Assembly: GCA_023264995.1 (NCBI GenBank)
Contig: JAHFUR010000012.1
Coordinates: forward strand, 1-64,000
DNA length: 64,000 nucleotides
Direction: 5' to 3'
Origin: Acidimicrobiia bacterium
GTDB taxonomy: Bacteria > Actinomycetota > Acidimicrobiia > Acidimicrobiales > AC-14
In this document: piece after piece, positions 30,466 to 38,571 of the stretch
Layout of the letters: every line of letters starts with the position of its first letter
Position numbering within the stretch: position 1 is the stretch's first letter
The notes under the pieces: model-generated
Told to the model about the DNA's origin: nothing
What the model saw: only the letters and a program-made list of their open reading frames with translations
The model's database searches: none
Program-made: the position numbers and the translations under genes

Positions 30466-31962
30466 GTGCCCCGCTTCTACGCCACGACCGCCATCGCCTA
30501 TGTGAACGACGCGCCGCACATCGGCCACGCGTACGAGGTCCTGCTCGGCGACGGCATCACCCGGTGGCACCGCCTCCTCGGCGACGACGTGAAGTACGTC
30601 ACCGGCACCGACGAGTACGGGCTCAAGAACCAGCAGGCCGCCGAGGCCCAGGGCACCACCCCGCTCGAGCTGGCCGACCGCAACAGCGCCCGCTTCCGCG
30701 ACGCATGGGACGAGCTCGGCGTGGCCTACGACGACTTCATCCGCACCACCGAACCCCGCCACACCACGGCGGTCCAGAAGCTCCTGCAGGCCGTCTACGA
30801 CAACGGCGACATCGAGAAGTCCACCTACGAGGGCCCCTACTGCGTGTCGTGCGAGGCCTATTACACGCCCGAGGAGCTGGTCGACGGGAACTGCCCCGTC
30901 CACGGCCGCCCGGTGGAGTGGGTGCAGGAGGACAACTGGTTCTTCAAGCTCTCGAACTACCAGCAGCGCCTGCTCGACTGGCACGAGGCCAACCCCGGCG
31001 CCGTCGTCCCCACCAGCCGGCGCAACGAGGTGCTGGCCTTCATCCGCTCCGGGCTGCGCGACATCTCGATCAGCCGGGGGTTCACGTGGGGTGTCCAGCT
31101 CCCCTGGGACACCAGCCAGGTGGCCTGGGTCTGGTTCGACGCCCTCCCCAACTACGTGACCGCCGTCGGCTACGGGAAGGACGAGACGTCCTTCGACTAC
31201 TGGTGGCCGGTCGACTACCACTTCATCGGCAAGGACATCATCCGCTTCCACGCCGTGTACTGGCCGGCGATGCTCATGGCCGCCGGCATCGAGCCGGCCC
31301 GCTGCGTGGCCGCCCACGGCTTCCTGCTGGTGAGCGGCGAGAAGATGTCGAAGACCAAGCTGAACCAGATCGGGCCGCGCGAGCTGGTAGCCGACTTCGG
31401 CGTCGACGCCGTGCGCTGGCACTTCCTGCGCGACGTGCCCTTCGGCCCTGACGGCGACTTCTCCTACGAGGGCATGACGGCCCGGTACAACTCCGACCTG
31501 GCCAACAACTTGGGCAACCTCCTGTCCAGAGTCGCCACGCTGGTCACCAGCAAGTGCGCGGGCATCGGCCCGGCGCCGCCGACGGACAGCCCGCTGGCAC
31601 CCGTCGCCGAGCGCGTCTATGCGGCCGCGGCCGCAGCCTGGGACCGGCTGGCGCCCTCCGAGGCCCTGGAAGCCACCTGGCAGCTCATCCGGGAGGCCAA
31701 CGCCCACCTGGAGGCCCACGAGCCGTGGAAGCTGGAGCCCGGCCCGGAGGTGGACGCCGTCCTGGGCACTGGTATCGAGGCCCTGCGCATCGTGGCCGTG
31801 CTGGCATCGCCGGCCATCCCGACTGCGACGGCCGAGGTCTGGCGCCGGCTCGGCCTGCCCGGGTCGCCCGCCGACCAACGGCTCCCGGCGGCGGCGGTGT
31901 GGGGCGGCTACCCCGGCGGGCTCCCCGTCGAGAAGGGGCCCCCGCTCTTCCCCCGGCGTTGA
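30466..31962 (+). CDS. metG: methionyl-tRNA synthetase
   Basis: The 498-residue class I synthetase has the HIGH motif in PHIGHAYE (about residues 18-25) and KMSKTK in place of KMSKS (about 300-305). The zinc knuckle region has YCVSCEAYYTPEEL and CPVHGRPVEW, giving a single knuckle. WVWFDALPNYV is the Met-binding strand. The anticodon-binding helical domain ends the protein without a C-terminal dimerisation (Trbp111-like) domain, the usual short actinobacterial form. The GTG start has a -10 box six bases upstream. It begins the conserved metG-tatD-cell-wall-rsmA-ispE order. Confidence 0.94.
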   Translation: MPRFYATTAIAYVNDAPHIGHAYEVLLGDGITRWHRLLGDDVKYVTGTDEYGLKNQQAAEAQGTTPLELADRNSARFRDAWDELGVAYDDFIRTTEPRHTTAVQKLLQAVYDNGDIEKSTYEGPYCVSCEAYYTPEELVDGNCPVHGRPVEWVQEDNWFFKLSNYQQRLLDWHEANPGAVVPTSRRNEVLAFIRSGLRDISISRGFTWGVQLPWDTSQVAWVWFDALPNYVTAVGYGKDETSFDYWWPVDYHFIGKDIIRFHAVYWPAMLMAAGIEPARCVAAHGFLLVSGEKMSKTKLNQIGPRELVADFGVDAVRWHFLRDVPFGPDGDFSYEGMTARYNSDLANNLGNLLSRVATLVTSKCAGIGPAPPTDSPLAPVAERVYAAAAAAWDRLAPSEALEATWQLIREANAHLEAHEPWKLEPGPEVDAVLGTGIEALRIVAVLASPAIPTATAEVWRRLGLPGSPADQRLPAAAVWGGYPGGLPVEKGPPLFPRR

Positions 31963-31970
31963 CCCGCCAC

Positions 31971-32016
31971 CGTTTGGTCAATCGGCGGCGACAGACCACC
32001 CCCGATTGACCGAACG
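31971..32016. repeat. palindromic element, copy 3
   Basis: Arms 31971-31985 (CGTTTGGTCAATCGG) and 32002-32016 pair with one mismatch over 15 bases. The right half also carries the CACCCCCGATTGACC core of copy 1. It lies 9 bases after the metG stop, upstream of tatD on the same strand. Confidence 0.75.
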
Positions 32017-32046
32017 AGCGCGGCGGGCGCCTACGGTTGACCGCCT

Positions 32047-32802
32047 ATGTGGGCTGACAGCCATTGCCACCTCCAGTACGAGGGGATCACCGAGGACGCG
32101 CTCGCCGCCGCCGGCGCCGCCGGCGTCGAGCGGGTCATCTGCGTGGGCACCGACGCGTCCCAGTCCGAGAAGGCCATCGAGGTGGCCCGGGCCCACCCGG
32201 GGACAGTGTGGGCGACGGTGGGCCTGCACCCCCACGATGCGGTGAACGGCGTGCAGGGGATCGTCGACCTCCTGGGCGCCCCGGAGATCGTCGGCATCGG
32301 CGAATGCGGTCTGGACTACCACTACGACCACTCGCCCCGGGAGATCCAGCGGGAGGCGTTCGCCGCCCAGGTCAACCTGGCGACCGAGCACGACCTGGCC
32401 CTGGTCATCCACACCCGGGAGGCCTGGGACGACACGTTCGCCATCCTCCGGGCCGAGGGCGTGCCGGCCCGGACGGTCTTCCACTGCTTCACCGGGGGGC
32501 CTACGGAGGCCCGGCTGTGCCTCGACCTCGGGACCAGCCTGTCCTTCAGCGGGATCATCACCTTCAAGACCGCCGGCGACGTCCGTGCCGCCGCAGCCCT
32601 GGCCCCCCTCGACCGGATCCTGGTTGAGACCGACGCCCCCTACCTGACCCCGGTACCCCACCGAGGGACGCCGAACGGGCCGGCGTACGTCGCCCTCGTG
32701 GGGGCGGCCGTGGCGGCGGCGAAGGGGGCGCCGGTCGAGGAGATCGCCGCGGCAACGTGGGCGAACACGGCTGCGCTCTTCGCCCTGCCTGCCGCGAGAT
32801 GA
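32047..32802 (+). CDS. tatD: TatD family metal-dependent deoxyribonuclease
   Basis: The 251-residue TIM-barrel hydrolase has the metal ligands DSHCHL (residues 4-9), GECGLDYHYD (about 82-91), ALVIHTREA (about 119-127), FHCFTGG (about 142-148) and ETDAPYLTPVPHRG (about 197-210). TatD enzymes have 3'-5' DNase activity linked to DNA repair. The length is normal for the short form. A TACGGT box nine bases before the ATG may be its -10. Position between metG and a cell-wall protein is the conserved actinobacterial order. Confidence 0.92.
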   Translation: MWADSHCHLQYEGITEDALAAAGAAGVERVICVGTDASQSEKAIEVARAHPGTVWATVGLHPHDAVNGVQGIVDLLGAPEIVGIGECGLDYHYDHSPREIQREAFAAQVNLATEHDLALVIHTREAWDDTFAILRAEGVPARTVFHCFTGGPTEARLCLDLGTSLSFSGIITFKTAGDVRAAAALAPLDRILVETDAPYLTPVPHRGTPNGPAYVALVGAAVAAAKGAPVEEIAAATWANTAALFALPAAR

Positions 32803-32898
32803 GCTTGCTTCCCGCGGATCCGCTTCCTAAGGTCTTCTGATCCCCGGGACAAGCCACGGGCCGGGAACAACGTCGGCGGCAGACAAGCGGGGAAACGA

Positions 32899-33609
32899 CT
32901 GACGTCGACAACAGGTAACACACGGTCGATCTCCGTCGCCCTCCTGTGCCTGATGGTGCTGGTCGGCGGGTTCCTGGCCCTGCGGAACCCCTCCGGGCAA
33001 GCGGCAACGGCGGTCCGGGTCGGGTCAGCGGCCGGTTCGTCGACGGGACCGGAGGCGTTGGCCGCGCCGCAAACGCCGGCGCCGGCGCCGGCACCGCTGG
33101 CGACGATTTCCCTCCCGAAGCTGGTGGCCGAGCTCCGGGCCCGCACGACGACCACCACCGCGGCGCCGAACCGGCCGAAGACCACTGTGACCACCACCAA
33201 GCCGGCGGCGCCGACCACGACGTCGCCGGCCACGACCACGACCACCACGACCAAGCCGGCGGCGCAACCGGTGGCCGCGCCCACGACAACGTCCCCGCTC
33301 ACACCGCTGACCACCCTCCTTGAGAAGGTGGTGCCGCCGGCGGTCGCGGTGGCCGGGACGTTCACCAAGTCCGACAGCGGGGTGGCATCGTGGTTCAACG
33401 CCCCCGACGGCACGTGCGCCCATCGCACCCTCCCCTTCGGGACAGTGGTCAAGGTCACCCGGGCCCAGAACGGCGCCTCAGTCACTTGCAAGGTCAACGA
33501 CCGAGGCCCCACCGTCGAGTCGGGGCGGCTGATCGACTTGTCGCTGGACACCTTCGAGAAGCTGGCCGCCCGGGAGGCGGGCCTGATCGACGTCAAGATC
33601 GAGTGGTAG
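32899..33609 (+). CDS. exported RlpA-like (double-psi beta-barrel) protein, apparently CTG start
   Basis: This 236-residue protein has an N-terminal membrane segment (ISVALLCLMVLVGGFLAL), a long Thr/Ala/Pro-rich linker (about residues 40-140) and a C-terminal RlpA/3D barrel. GVASWFN, LPFGTVVKVT and NDRGPTVESGRLIDLS are visible, with the catalytic-type Asp residues present. It likely acts on peptidoglycan and occupies the slot where most actinobacteria carry rpfB. The frame has no ATG, GTG or TTG between tatD's stop and the hydrophobic core. CTG at 32899, with GGGGA six bases upstream, restores the signal anchor. An ATG at 32953 would leave a truncated one. Confidence 0.72.
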   Translation: MTSTTGNTRSISVALLCLMVLVGGFLALRNPSGQAATAVRVGSAAGSSTGPEALAAPQTPAPAPAPLATISLPKLVAELRARTTTTTAAPNRPKTTVTTTKPAAPTTTSPATTTTTTTKPAAQPVAAPTTTSPLTPLTTLLEKVVPPAVAVAGTFTKSDSGVASWFNAPDGTCAHRTLPFGTVVKVTRAQNGASVTCKVNDRGPTVESGRLIDLSLDTFEKLAAREAGLIDVKIEW

Positions 33610-33620
33610 CGCCGCCCGCC

Positions 33621-33626
33621 TAACCT
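33621..33626 (+). promoter_or_regulatory. -10 box TAACCT, leaderless start of rsmA
   Basis: TAACCT is followed by seven bases and the GTG at 33634. Confidence 0.5.
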
Positions 33627-33633
33627 CCCGCCG

Positions 33634-34467
33634 GTGACCCTCAGCGGCGCGGACGTGCGCCGGCTCCTCGACCAGCACGGGCTGGCCCCCAGCCGGGCCC
33701 GAGGACAGAACTTCGTGGTCGACCCGAACACCGTGCGGCGGATCGCCCGGCTGGCCGGCGTCGGCCCCGCCGACCGGGTGGTCGAGATCGGCGCCGGCCT
33801 GGGGTCGCTCAGCCTGGCCCTGGCCGAGACCGGGGCGGCGGTGACGGCCATCGAGGTCGACACCCGGCTGCTGCCGGCGCTGCGGTCAGTGGTGGAGCCG
33901 GTCGGGGTGACCGTGGTGGAAGGTGACGCCCTCCGCCTGGACTGGGACGCGCTGCTGGGCTCGGCCGGGGGCTGGGTGCTGGTCGCCAACCTGCCCTACA
34001 ACGTGGCCACGCCCCTCGTTGCCGACCTCCTCGACGGCGTCCCCGCCATCAGCCGGATGCTGGTGATGGTGCAGTGGGAGGTGGGCGAACGGCTGGCCGC
34101 CGGCCCCGGGAGCGATGCCTACGGCGCCGTCTCGGTGAAGGTGGCGTACTGGGCGACGGCCAAAGTCGTCGGGCGGGTGCCACCCACCGTCTTCCACCCG
34201 GTTCCCAAGGTGGAATCGGCGCTGGTCCACATCGAGCGCCGCCCCGCCCCGGCGGTGCCCGACGTCGACCCGGCCTGGCTGTTCGAGCTGGTCCGGGCCG
34301 GGTTCGGGCAGCGACGGAAGATGCTGCGCCGGTCGCTGGCCGCGCTGGTGCCCGCCGAGGCGTTCGCCGCCGCCGGCATCCGCCCGGAAGCCCGGGCCGA
34401 GGAGCTGGCGGTGGAGGACTGGGGGAGACTGGCCGCATGCACGTCGAGCGGGCGCCCGCCAAGCTGA
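33634..34467 (+). CDS. rsmA: 16S rRNA dimethyladenosine transferase (RsmA/KsgA)
   Basis: The 277-residue SAM-dependent rRNA methyltransferase has SRARGQNFVVD near the N-terminus and motif I VVEIGAGLGSLSLAL (about residues 49-63). The catalytic motif IV is ANLPYNVATPLV (about 111-122), and VFHPVPKVESALV is in the second half. It dimethylates two adjacent adenines near the 3' end of 16S rRNA. The usual QNFL is QNFV here. The 3' end overlaps ispE by 31 bases, so the two are coupled. Confidence 0.94.
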   Translation: MTLSGADVRRLLDQHGLAPSRARGQNFVVDPNTVRRIARLAGVGPADRVVEIGAGLGSLSLALAETGAAVTAIEVDTRLLPALRSVVEPVGVTVVEGDALRLDWDALLGSAGGWVLVANLPYNVATPLVADLLDGVPAISRMLVMVQWEVGERLAAGPGSDAYGAVSVKVAYWATAKVVGRVPPTVFHPVPKVESALVHIERRPAPAVPDVDPAWLFELVRAGFGQRRKMLRRSLAALVPAEAFAAAGIRPEARAEELAVEDWGRLAACTSSGRPPS

Positions 34468-35141
34468 CCGTCTCCCTCCGCATCACCGGCGTCCGCGCCG
34501 ACGGCTACCACCTGATCGACGCCGAGATGGTCACGCTCGACTACGGGGACGTGCTGGAGATCTCCGACGGCGACGGGCTGGAGGTCGTCGGGCCACACGC
34601 GGCCGGCGTGCCGACCGACAACGGGAACCTGGTGCGGCGGGCGCTGGCGTTGGTCGGCCGCCAGGCCTTCGTACGCCTGGACAAGCAGGTGCCGGCCGGC
34701 GCCGGCCTGGGCGGCGGGTCGGCCGACGCCGCTGCCATCCTGCGATGGGCGGGCGCCACGGACCCCTCGGCGGCCGCCGGCCTCGGGGCCGACGTGGCGT
34801 TCTGTCTCACGGGGGGCCGGGCCCGGGTCCGGGGCATCGGCGAGCTGCTCGAACCGCTCCCGTTCGAGGCCCGCACATTCACGTTGCTCATCCCACCGGT
34901 GGCCGTCGCCACGCCGGCCGTCTACCGGGCTTGGGACGACCTGGGCGGGCCGTCAGCCCCCGACGGCTCCGTCAACGACCTAGAGACCGCCGCCCTGGCC
35001 GTGGCGCCCGAACTGGCGCACTGGCGCGACCGGCTGGCGCAGGCCACCGGCCGGCGCCCGCAGCTCGCCGGCAGCGGGGGGACCTGGTACGTGGAGGGCG
35101 ACTTCGCCGGCGACGGCCGGGTGGTGGCCCGGACAGGCTGA
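34437..35141 (+). CDS. ispE: 4-diphosphocytidyl-2-C-methyl-D-erythritol kinase (short form)
   Basis: This GHMP kinase of the MEP isoprenoid pathway shows PAKLTVSLRI with its Lys (residues 7-16), GYHLIDAEMVTLDYGD with its His (about 23-38) and the ATP loop PAGAGLGGGSADAA (about 84-97) with the catalytic Asp. At 234 residues it is shorter than the usual 280-310. The C-terminal Gly-rich loop appears as LAGSGGTWYV and the chain stops soon after. All catalytic residues are present, so it is probably active. It starts inside rsmA. Confidence 0.9.
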   Translation: MHVERAPAKLTVSLRITGVRADGYHLIDAEMVTLDYGDVLEISDGDGLEVVGPHAAGVPTDNGNLVRRALALVGRQAFVRLDKQVPAGAGLGGGSADAAAILRWAGATDPSAAAGLGADVAFCLTGGRARVRGIGELLEPLPFEARTFTLLIPPVAVATPAVYRAWDDLGGPSAPDGSVNDLETAALAVAPELAHWRDRLAQATGRRPQLAGSGGTWYVEGDFAGDGRVVARTG

Positions 35142-35274
35142 CGCGCCGGTTACCCCTGCCGACCCGCGGCCAGGGAGATGCTGAAGGAGCTCCTGGCGTT
35201 GTCAGACGAGAACCGCCAGCTGCGAGAGATCCTCAGCCACCACCTGCCCGCCAGCAGGACGGCTGGCTCCGGGG

Positions 35275-35373
35275 CTAGCGCCCGGCGCGACGCTGCCAGC
35301 GGGTGGCCTTCAGCATCTTCTTGTGCTTCTTCTTGCGCATGCGCTTGCGGCGCTTCTTGATCAACGATCCCAT
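35275..35373 (-). CDS. ribosomal protein bS22 (32 residues)
   Basis: This tiny basic protein reads MGSLIKKRRKRMRKKKHK followed by KMLKATRWQRRAGR. The MGSxIKKRRKRMxKKKHxK opening matches bS22, the extra small-subunit protein of actinobacteria. It is monocistronic on the minus strand, between ispE and the HTH gene. The unusual Lys/Arg density and ATG position leave little doubt about the reading frame. Family recognition is from memory. Confidence 0.88.
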   Translation of the reverse strand: MGSLIKKRRKRMRKKKHKKMLKATRWQRRAGR

Positions 35374-35452
35374 GAGCGGCGTCAGGCTAGCGGGTGCTGA
35401 CGCCCGCGTGAAATGGGCCGCGATCTCAACCCCTCTGACACCGCCTTGATGC

Positions 35453-35481
35453 TTGACGTGCTGTCTTGATCGAACTAGTGT
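35453..35481 (+). promoter_or_regulatory. full promoter TTGACG-N17-TAGTGT for the HTH protein gene
   Basis: A -35 TTGACG (35453-35458), a 17-base spacer and -10 TAGTGT (35476-35481) are followed by six bases and the ATG at 35488. This is one of the clearest sigma-70-type promoters in the window and predicts a leaderless mRNA. Confidence 0.6.
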
Positions 35482-35487
35482 TCGCTC

Positions 35488-36324
35488 ATGCCCGCCGACG
35501 CTCGCCGGGACCAGGCGGTGGAGCTCCGGCAGGCCGGCCTGTCCCGCTCCCAGATCGCCGACGCCCTCGGGTTGGGCCGCGGCGGAGAGCCGCTGTCGCG
35601 CTGGCTCCAAGGCATCCCCCCGCCGGCGTGGGCCCGCCGGCCCAATGCCAAGGACGACCTGCGGGCCACAGCGGTCGGCATGCGGGCCGAGGGCCGGTCC
35701 TACCGGGAGATCCAGTCCGAGGTGGGCGTCGCCAAGAGCACGCTGTCGCTGTGGCTGCGCGACATACCCCTGAGCGAGGAGCAGAAGGAGGTGCTGGCCC
35801 AGCGCGGACCGGCCGCCACCCGGGCCAACGCCGAGGCGGCTCGGGCAAATGCCGCCCGCCGGCGGGCGCACGTCCAGGCCCAGGCCGCGGCCCAGATCAC
35901 CCAGCTCAGCGAGAGCGAGCTGTTCGTCGCCGGCGTCGTGGCCTACTGGGCGGAGGGATCGAAGAACAAGCCCTGGCGCTCCGGCCAAGGCACCGTGTTC
36001 ATCAACTCCGACCCAGACCTCATCCAACTCTTCCTGCGCTGGCTCGAGCTGGTGGGTGTCGAGCGTGCGCGCGTGCAGTTCCGCCTCATGATCCACGAAT
36101 CCGCCGATGTCGCCGGCTCGCTACGCCATTGGTCCAAGATCGTCGGTGCGCCTGAGGCGGCCTTCAGCAAGACCCAGCTCAAAGCTCATAATCCCAGGAC
36201 GGTGCGGCGGAACGTCGGCGAGGACTATCACGGCTGCCTGATTATCTACGTGCGGCGAAGCGCGGATCTGACACTCCAGATCGCCGGCTGGTGCCAGGGT
36301 CTGGCTGCGGCGCACCGACGATAG
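35488..36324 (+). CDS. two-HTH protein with LAGLIDADG-like C-terminal domain
   Basis: The 278-residue protein has two helix-turn-helix units. The first is AVELRQAGLSRSQIADALGLG (residues 10-30). The second is AVGMRAEGRSYREIQSEVGVAKSTLSLWL (about 61-89). A helical Ala/Arg linker follows. The C-terminal half (about 140-265) has FVAGVVAYWAEGSK, LIQLFLRWLELVGV, RLMIHESADV and a GCLIIYV strand. The YWAEGS helix and the following alpha-beta pattern resemble the LAGLIDADG fold, as in WhiA, but typical nuclease acids are not clear. Function is unknown; a DNA-binding regulator is most likely. It is immediately upstream of tRNA-Gln. Confidence 0.6.
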   Translation: MPADARRDQAVELRQAGLSRSQIADALGLGRGGEPLSRWLQGIPPPAWARRPNAKDDLRATAVGMRAEGRSYREIQSEVGVAKSTLSLWLRDIPLSEEQKEVLAQRGPAATRANAEAARANAARRRAHVQAQAAAQITQLSESELFVAGVVAYWAEGSKNKPWRSGQGTVFINSDPDLIQLFLRWLELVGVERARVQFRLMIHESADVAGSLRHWSKIVGAPEAAFSKTQLKAHNPRTVRRNVGEDYHGCLIIYVRRSADLTLQIAGWCQGLAAAHRR

Positions 36325-36337
36325 CGTGGGCCACAGA

Positions 36338-36411
36338 TCGGGAGTCGTCCAAAGGCAGGACATCGCACTTTGGCTGCGAGAATGAGGGTTCGAATCCTTC
36401 CTCCCGAGCCA
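36338..36411 (+). tRNA. tRNA-Gln (anticodon TTG)
   Basis: A cloverleaf can be drawn. Acceptor TCGGGAG (36338-36344) pairs with CTCCCGA (36401-36407), discriminator G is at 36408, and encoded CCA is at 36409-36411. Anticodon stem TCGCA/TGCGA encloses loop CTTTGGC with TTG at 36370-36372. The T arm has GAGGG-TTCGAAT-CCTTC with one G-T pair. It is 13 bases downstream of the HTH gene and 42 bases upstream of glmU. Confidence 0.95.
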
Positions 36412-36453
36412 GCCCTCCACCCGCTCGCCGGCGGAGCAGGGTAGAACTGGGGT

Positions 36454-37566
36454 ATGCGGCTCCGTCCTCTCTCGGCTGTGGTGATGGCTGCCGGGGAGGG
36501 CACGCGGATGCGTTCGTCGCTCCCGAAGCCGCTGCACCCCCTGTGCGGCCGGCCCATGCTGCTGCACGTGCTCGACGCCCTGAGCGAGCTGCTGGTCGAC
36601 CGGGCGGTCGTGGTCGTCGGCCACGGCGCCGAGCGGGTGACCAAGACCCTCCAGGAGTACGGCCCGCCCGACCTGATCATCGACTTCGTCGACCAGCACG
36701 TCCAGCGGGGCACGGGCGATGCCGCCTCTGTGGCTCTCACCGCCTTCCCCACTGACGACGACAGCGACGACGAGGACATCGTCGTCCTGCCCGGCGACAC
36801 CCCCCTCGTGCGCCCGTCCACGCTGGGTACCCTCGTCGCCGCCCACCGAGAGGCCAACGCCGCCGCCACCCTGCTGACCGCCCGAATGGCCGACGTGTCG
36901 GGCATGGGGCGGGTGGTCCGGACCAAGGACGGCCGGGTCAGCCGTATCGTCGAGGAGCTCGACGCCACCGAGGCCGAACTGGAGATCGACGAGGTGGGCA
37001 CGTCGATCTACTGCTTCCGTCGCAGCCTGCTGGCGCCGGCCCTGCGCCGCCTCTCCCCCGAGAACGCCCAGGGCGAGTACTACCTGACCGACGTCGTCGG
37101 GGTGCTCCACGACGCCGGCCACAAGGTCGTCGCCGTCGAGTGCGAGGACCCGGCCGAGGCCGTCGGGGTCAACGACCGGGCGCAACTGGCGGCGGCCGAG
37201 GCCGAGCTGCGCCGGCGGATCAACCACCGGTGGATGCAGGCCGGGGTGACCATGGTCGACCCGGAGCGGACCTACATCGACTCGGCGGTACGCCTGGCGC
37301 CCGACGTCACCGTCTTCCCCGGCACCATCCTCCAGGGTCGCACCGTCATCGGCGGGGGCGCTCGGCTCGGCCCCCACGTGCGGCTCGTCGACTGTGCGGT
37401 GGGGGAGGGCGCCAGCGTGGAGCAATCGGTGGGCTACGACGCCGTTGTCGGGCGCTCGGCCATCGTCGGCCCGTTCGCCGTCCTGCAGCCTGGGAGCGCA
37501 ATTGCTGCCGGCACCACGACCGGCTCGTTCTACACTGCGTCGGCGGGCGACGAGGAGAGCGTGTAA
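36454..37566 (+). CDS. glmU: GlmU-like UDP-GlcNAc pyrophosphorylase with truncated acetyltransferase domain
   Basis: The 370-residue protein has a complete N-terminal uridylyltransferase domain. The signature AVVMAAGEGTRMRSSLPKPLHP is at residues 8-29, followed by QRGTGDAASVALTAF, VVLPGDTPLV and NAQGEYYLTDVV. The C-terminal left-handed beta-helix begins normally but stops at IVGPFAVLQPGSAIAAGTTTGSF. That is about 100 residues short of a full GlmU, before the acetyl-transfer His/Lys/Asn region. It can probably make UDP-GlcNAc from GlcNAc-1-P, but glucosamine-1-phosphate acetylation would need another enzyme. It is followed at once by prs, the usual order. Confidence 0.88.
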   Translation: MRLRPLSAVVMAAGEGTRMRSSLPKPLHPLCGRPMLLHVLDALSELLVDRAVVVVGHGAERVTKTLQEYGPPDLIIDFVDQHVQRGTGDAASVALTAFPTDDDSDDEDIVVLPGDTPLVRPSTLGTLVAAHREANAAATLLTARMADVSGMGRVVRTKDGRVSRIVEELDATEAELEIDEVGTSIYCFRRSLLAPALRRLSPENAQGEYYLTDVVGVLHDAGHKVVAVECEDPAEAVGVNDRAQLAAAEAELRRRINHRWMQAGVTMVDPERTYIDSAVRLAPDVTVFPGTILQGRTVIGGGARLGPHVRLVDCAVGEGASVEQSVGYDAVVGRSAIVGPFAVLQPGSAIAAGTTTGSFYTASAGDEESV

Positions 37567-37575
37567 CAGCCGACG

Positions 37576-38547
37576 ATGGAGCTGGTCACCAAGAAGCGAC
37601 TCGAGCTCTTTACCGGCCGTTCCAACCCGGAGCTCGCTGCCGATATCGCCACCGCCCTCGGTGTCGGGCTGGGCGAGACGAACCTCTCCCAGTTCGCCAA
37701 CGGCGAGATGTACTGCCGGTTCGGCGACTCGATCCGCGGTGCCGACGTGTTCATCGTGCAGAGCCACAGCAGCCCGGTGAACGAGGCCATCATGGAGCAG
37801 CTCATCATGGTCGACGCGGCCAAGCGGGCCTCGGCCAAGCGGATCACCGCGGTCTGCCCGTACTACGGCTACTCCCGTCAGGACCGTAAGGCCTCCGAGC
37901 GCGAGCCGATCACGGCCAAGCTGCTGGCCGACATGCTCACCGTGGCCGGCGCCGACCGCATGGTGAGCGTCGACCTCCACTCCGGCCAGATCCAGGGCTT
38001 CTTCGACGTGCCGGTCGACCACCTCACGGCCATGCCTGTCCTCACCGACTGGGTGTCGAAGAACCTGGGCAGCGACATCGTCATCGTCTCCCCCGATGCC
38101 GGCCGCTTCAAGGTGGCCGAGCGCTTCGCCCAGATCCTGGAGGCCGACGTCGGCTCGGTGGCCAAGCGGCGGATCCGGGGCGTGGCCAACCAGGTCGAGG
38201 CGCTCGACGTCATGGGTGACGTCAGCGGCCGCATCTGTGTCCTGGTCGACGACATGATCGACACCGCCGGCACGATCTGTGCCGCCGCCGACCAGCTCGT
38301 CTACCACGGGGCCAGCGAGGTCTACGCCATGGCCACCCATGGTGTGCTCTCCGACCCGGCCCTCGACCGGCTGAAGAACTCCGTCATCACCAAGGTTGTC
38401 CTCACCGACACCCTGCCCCTGGCCGACGACCGCCGCATCGACAAGATCGAGGTCCTCTCGGTGGCCAGCATCATCGCCGACGCCCTCCGGGCCGTCTTCG
38501 AGGACCGGTCAGTATCGGAGATCTTCGGCGGCGCAAACCAGACCTGA
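37576..38547 (+). CDS. prs: ribose-phosphate pyrophosphokinase
   Basis: The 323-residue enzyme makes PRPP from ribose-5-phosphate and ATP. Landmarks are LELFTGRSNPELA, the flexible-loop region YYGYSRQDRKASEREPI (about residues 96-112), the metal-site motif SVDLHSGQIQGFFDVPVD (about 134-151) and the PRPP loop CVLVDDMIDTAGTI (about 219-232). The length and all motifs are standard for class I enzymes. It lies 9 bases after glmU, so the two are probably cotranscribed. Confidence 0.95.
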   Translation: MELVTKKRLELFTGRSNPELAADIATALGVGLGETNLSQFANGEMYCRFGDSIRGADVFIVQSHSSPVNEAIMEQLIMVDAAKRASAKRITAVCPYYGYSRQDRKASEREPITAKLLADMLTVAGADRMVSVDLHSGQIQGFFDVPVDHLTAMPVLTDWVSKNLGSDIVIVSPDAGRFKVAERFAQILEADVGSVAKRRIRGVANQVEALDVMGDVSGRICVLVDDMIDTAGTICAAADQLVYHGASEVYAMATHGVLSDPALDRLKNSVITKVVLTDTLPLADDRRIDKIEVLSVASIIADALRAVFEDRSVSEIFGGANQT

Positions 38548-38557
38548 CCCGTTCCCC

Positions 38558-38563
38558 TACACT
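38558..38563 (+). promoter_or_regulatory. -10 box TACACT upstream of rplY
   Basis: TACACT is followed by eight bases and the ATG at 38572, so the mRNA would be leaderless or nearly so. Confidence 0.4.
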
Positions 38564-38571
38564 GCTCGGCC

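Noticed and set aside
32803-32898. Possible cyclic-di-AMP (ydaO) riboswitch upstream of the RlpA-like gene
   Set aside because: Such riboswitches often precede actinobacterial wall-hydrolase genes, but I could not match the conserved cores to this 96-base spacer, which is also too short.
35178-35360. 60-codon plus-strand ORF starting MLKELLALSDENRQL
   Set aside because: The first 25 codons look protein-like, but the frame then runs antisense through the whole bS22 gene with no sensible end and the SD is too close to the ATG.
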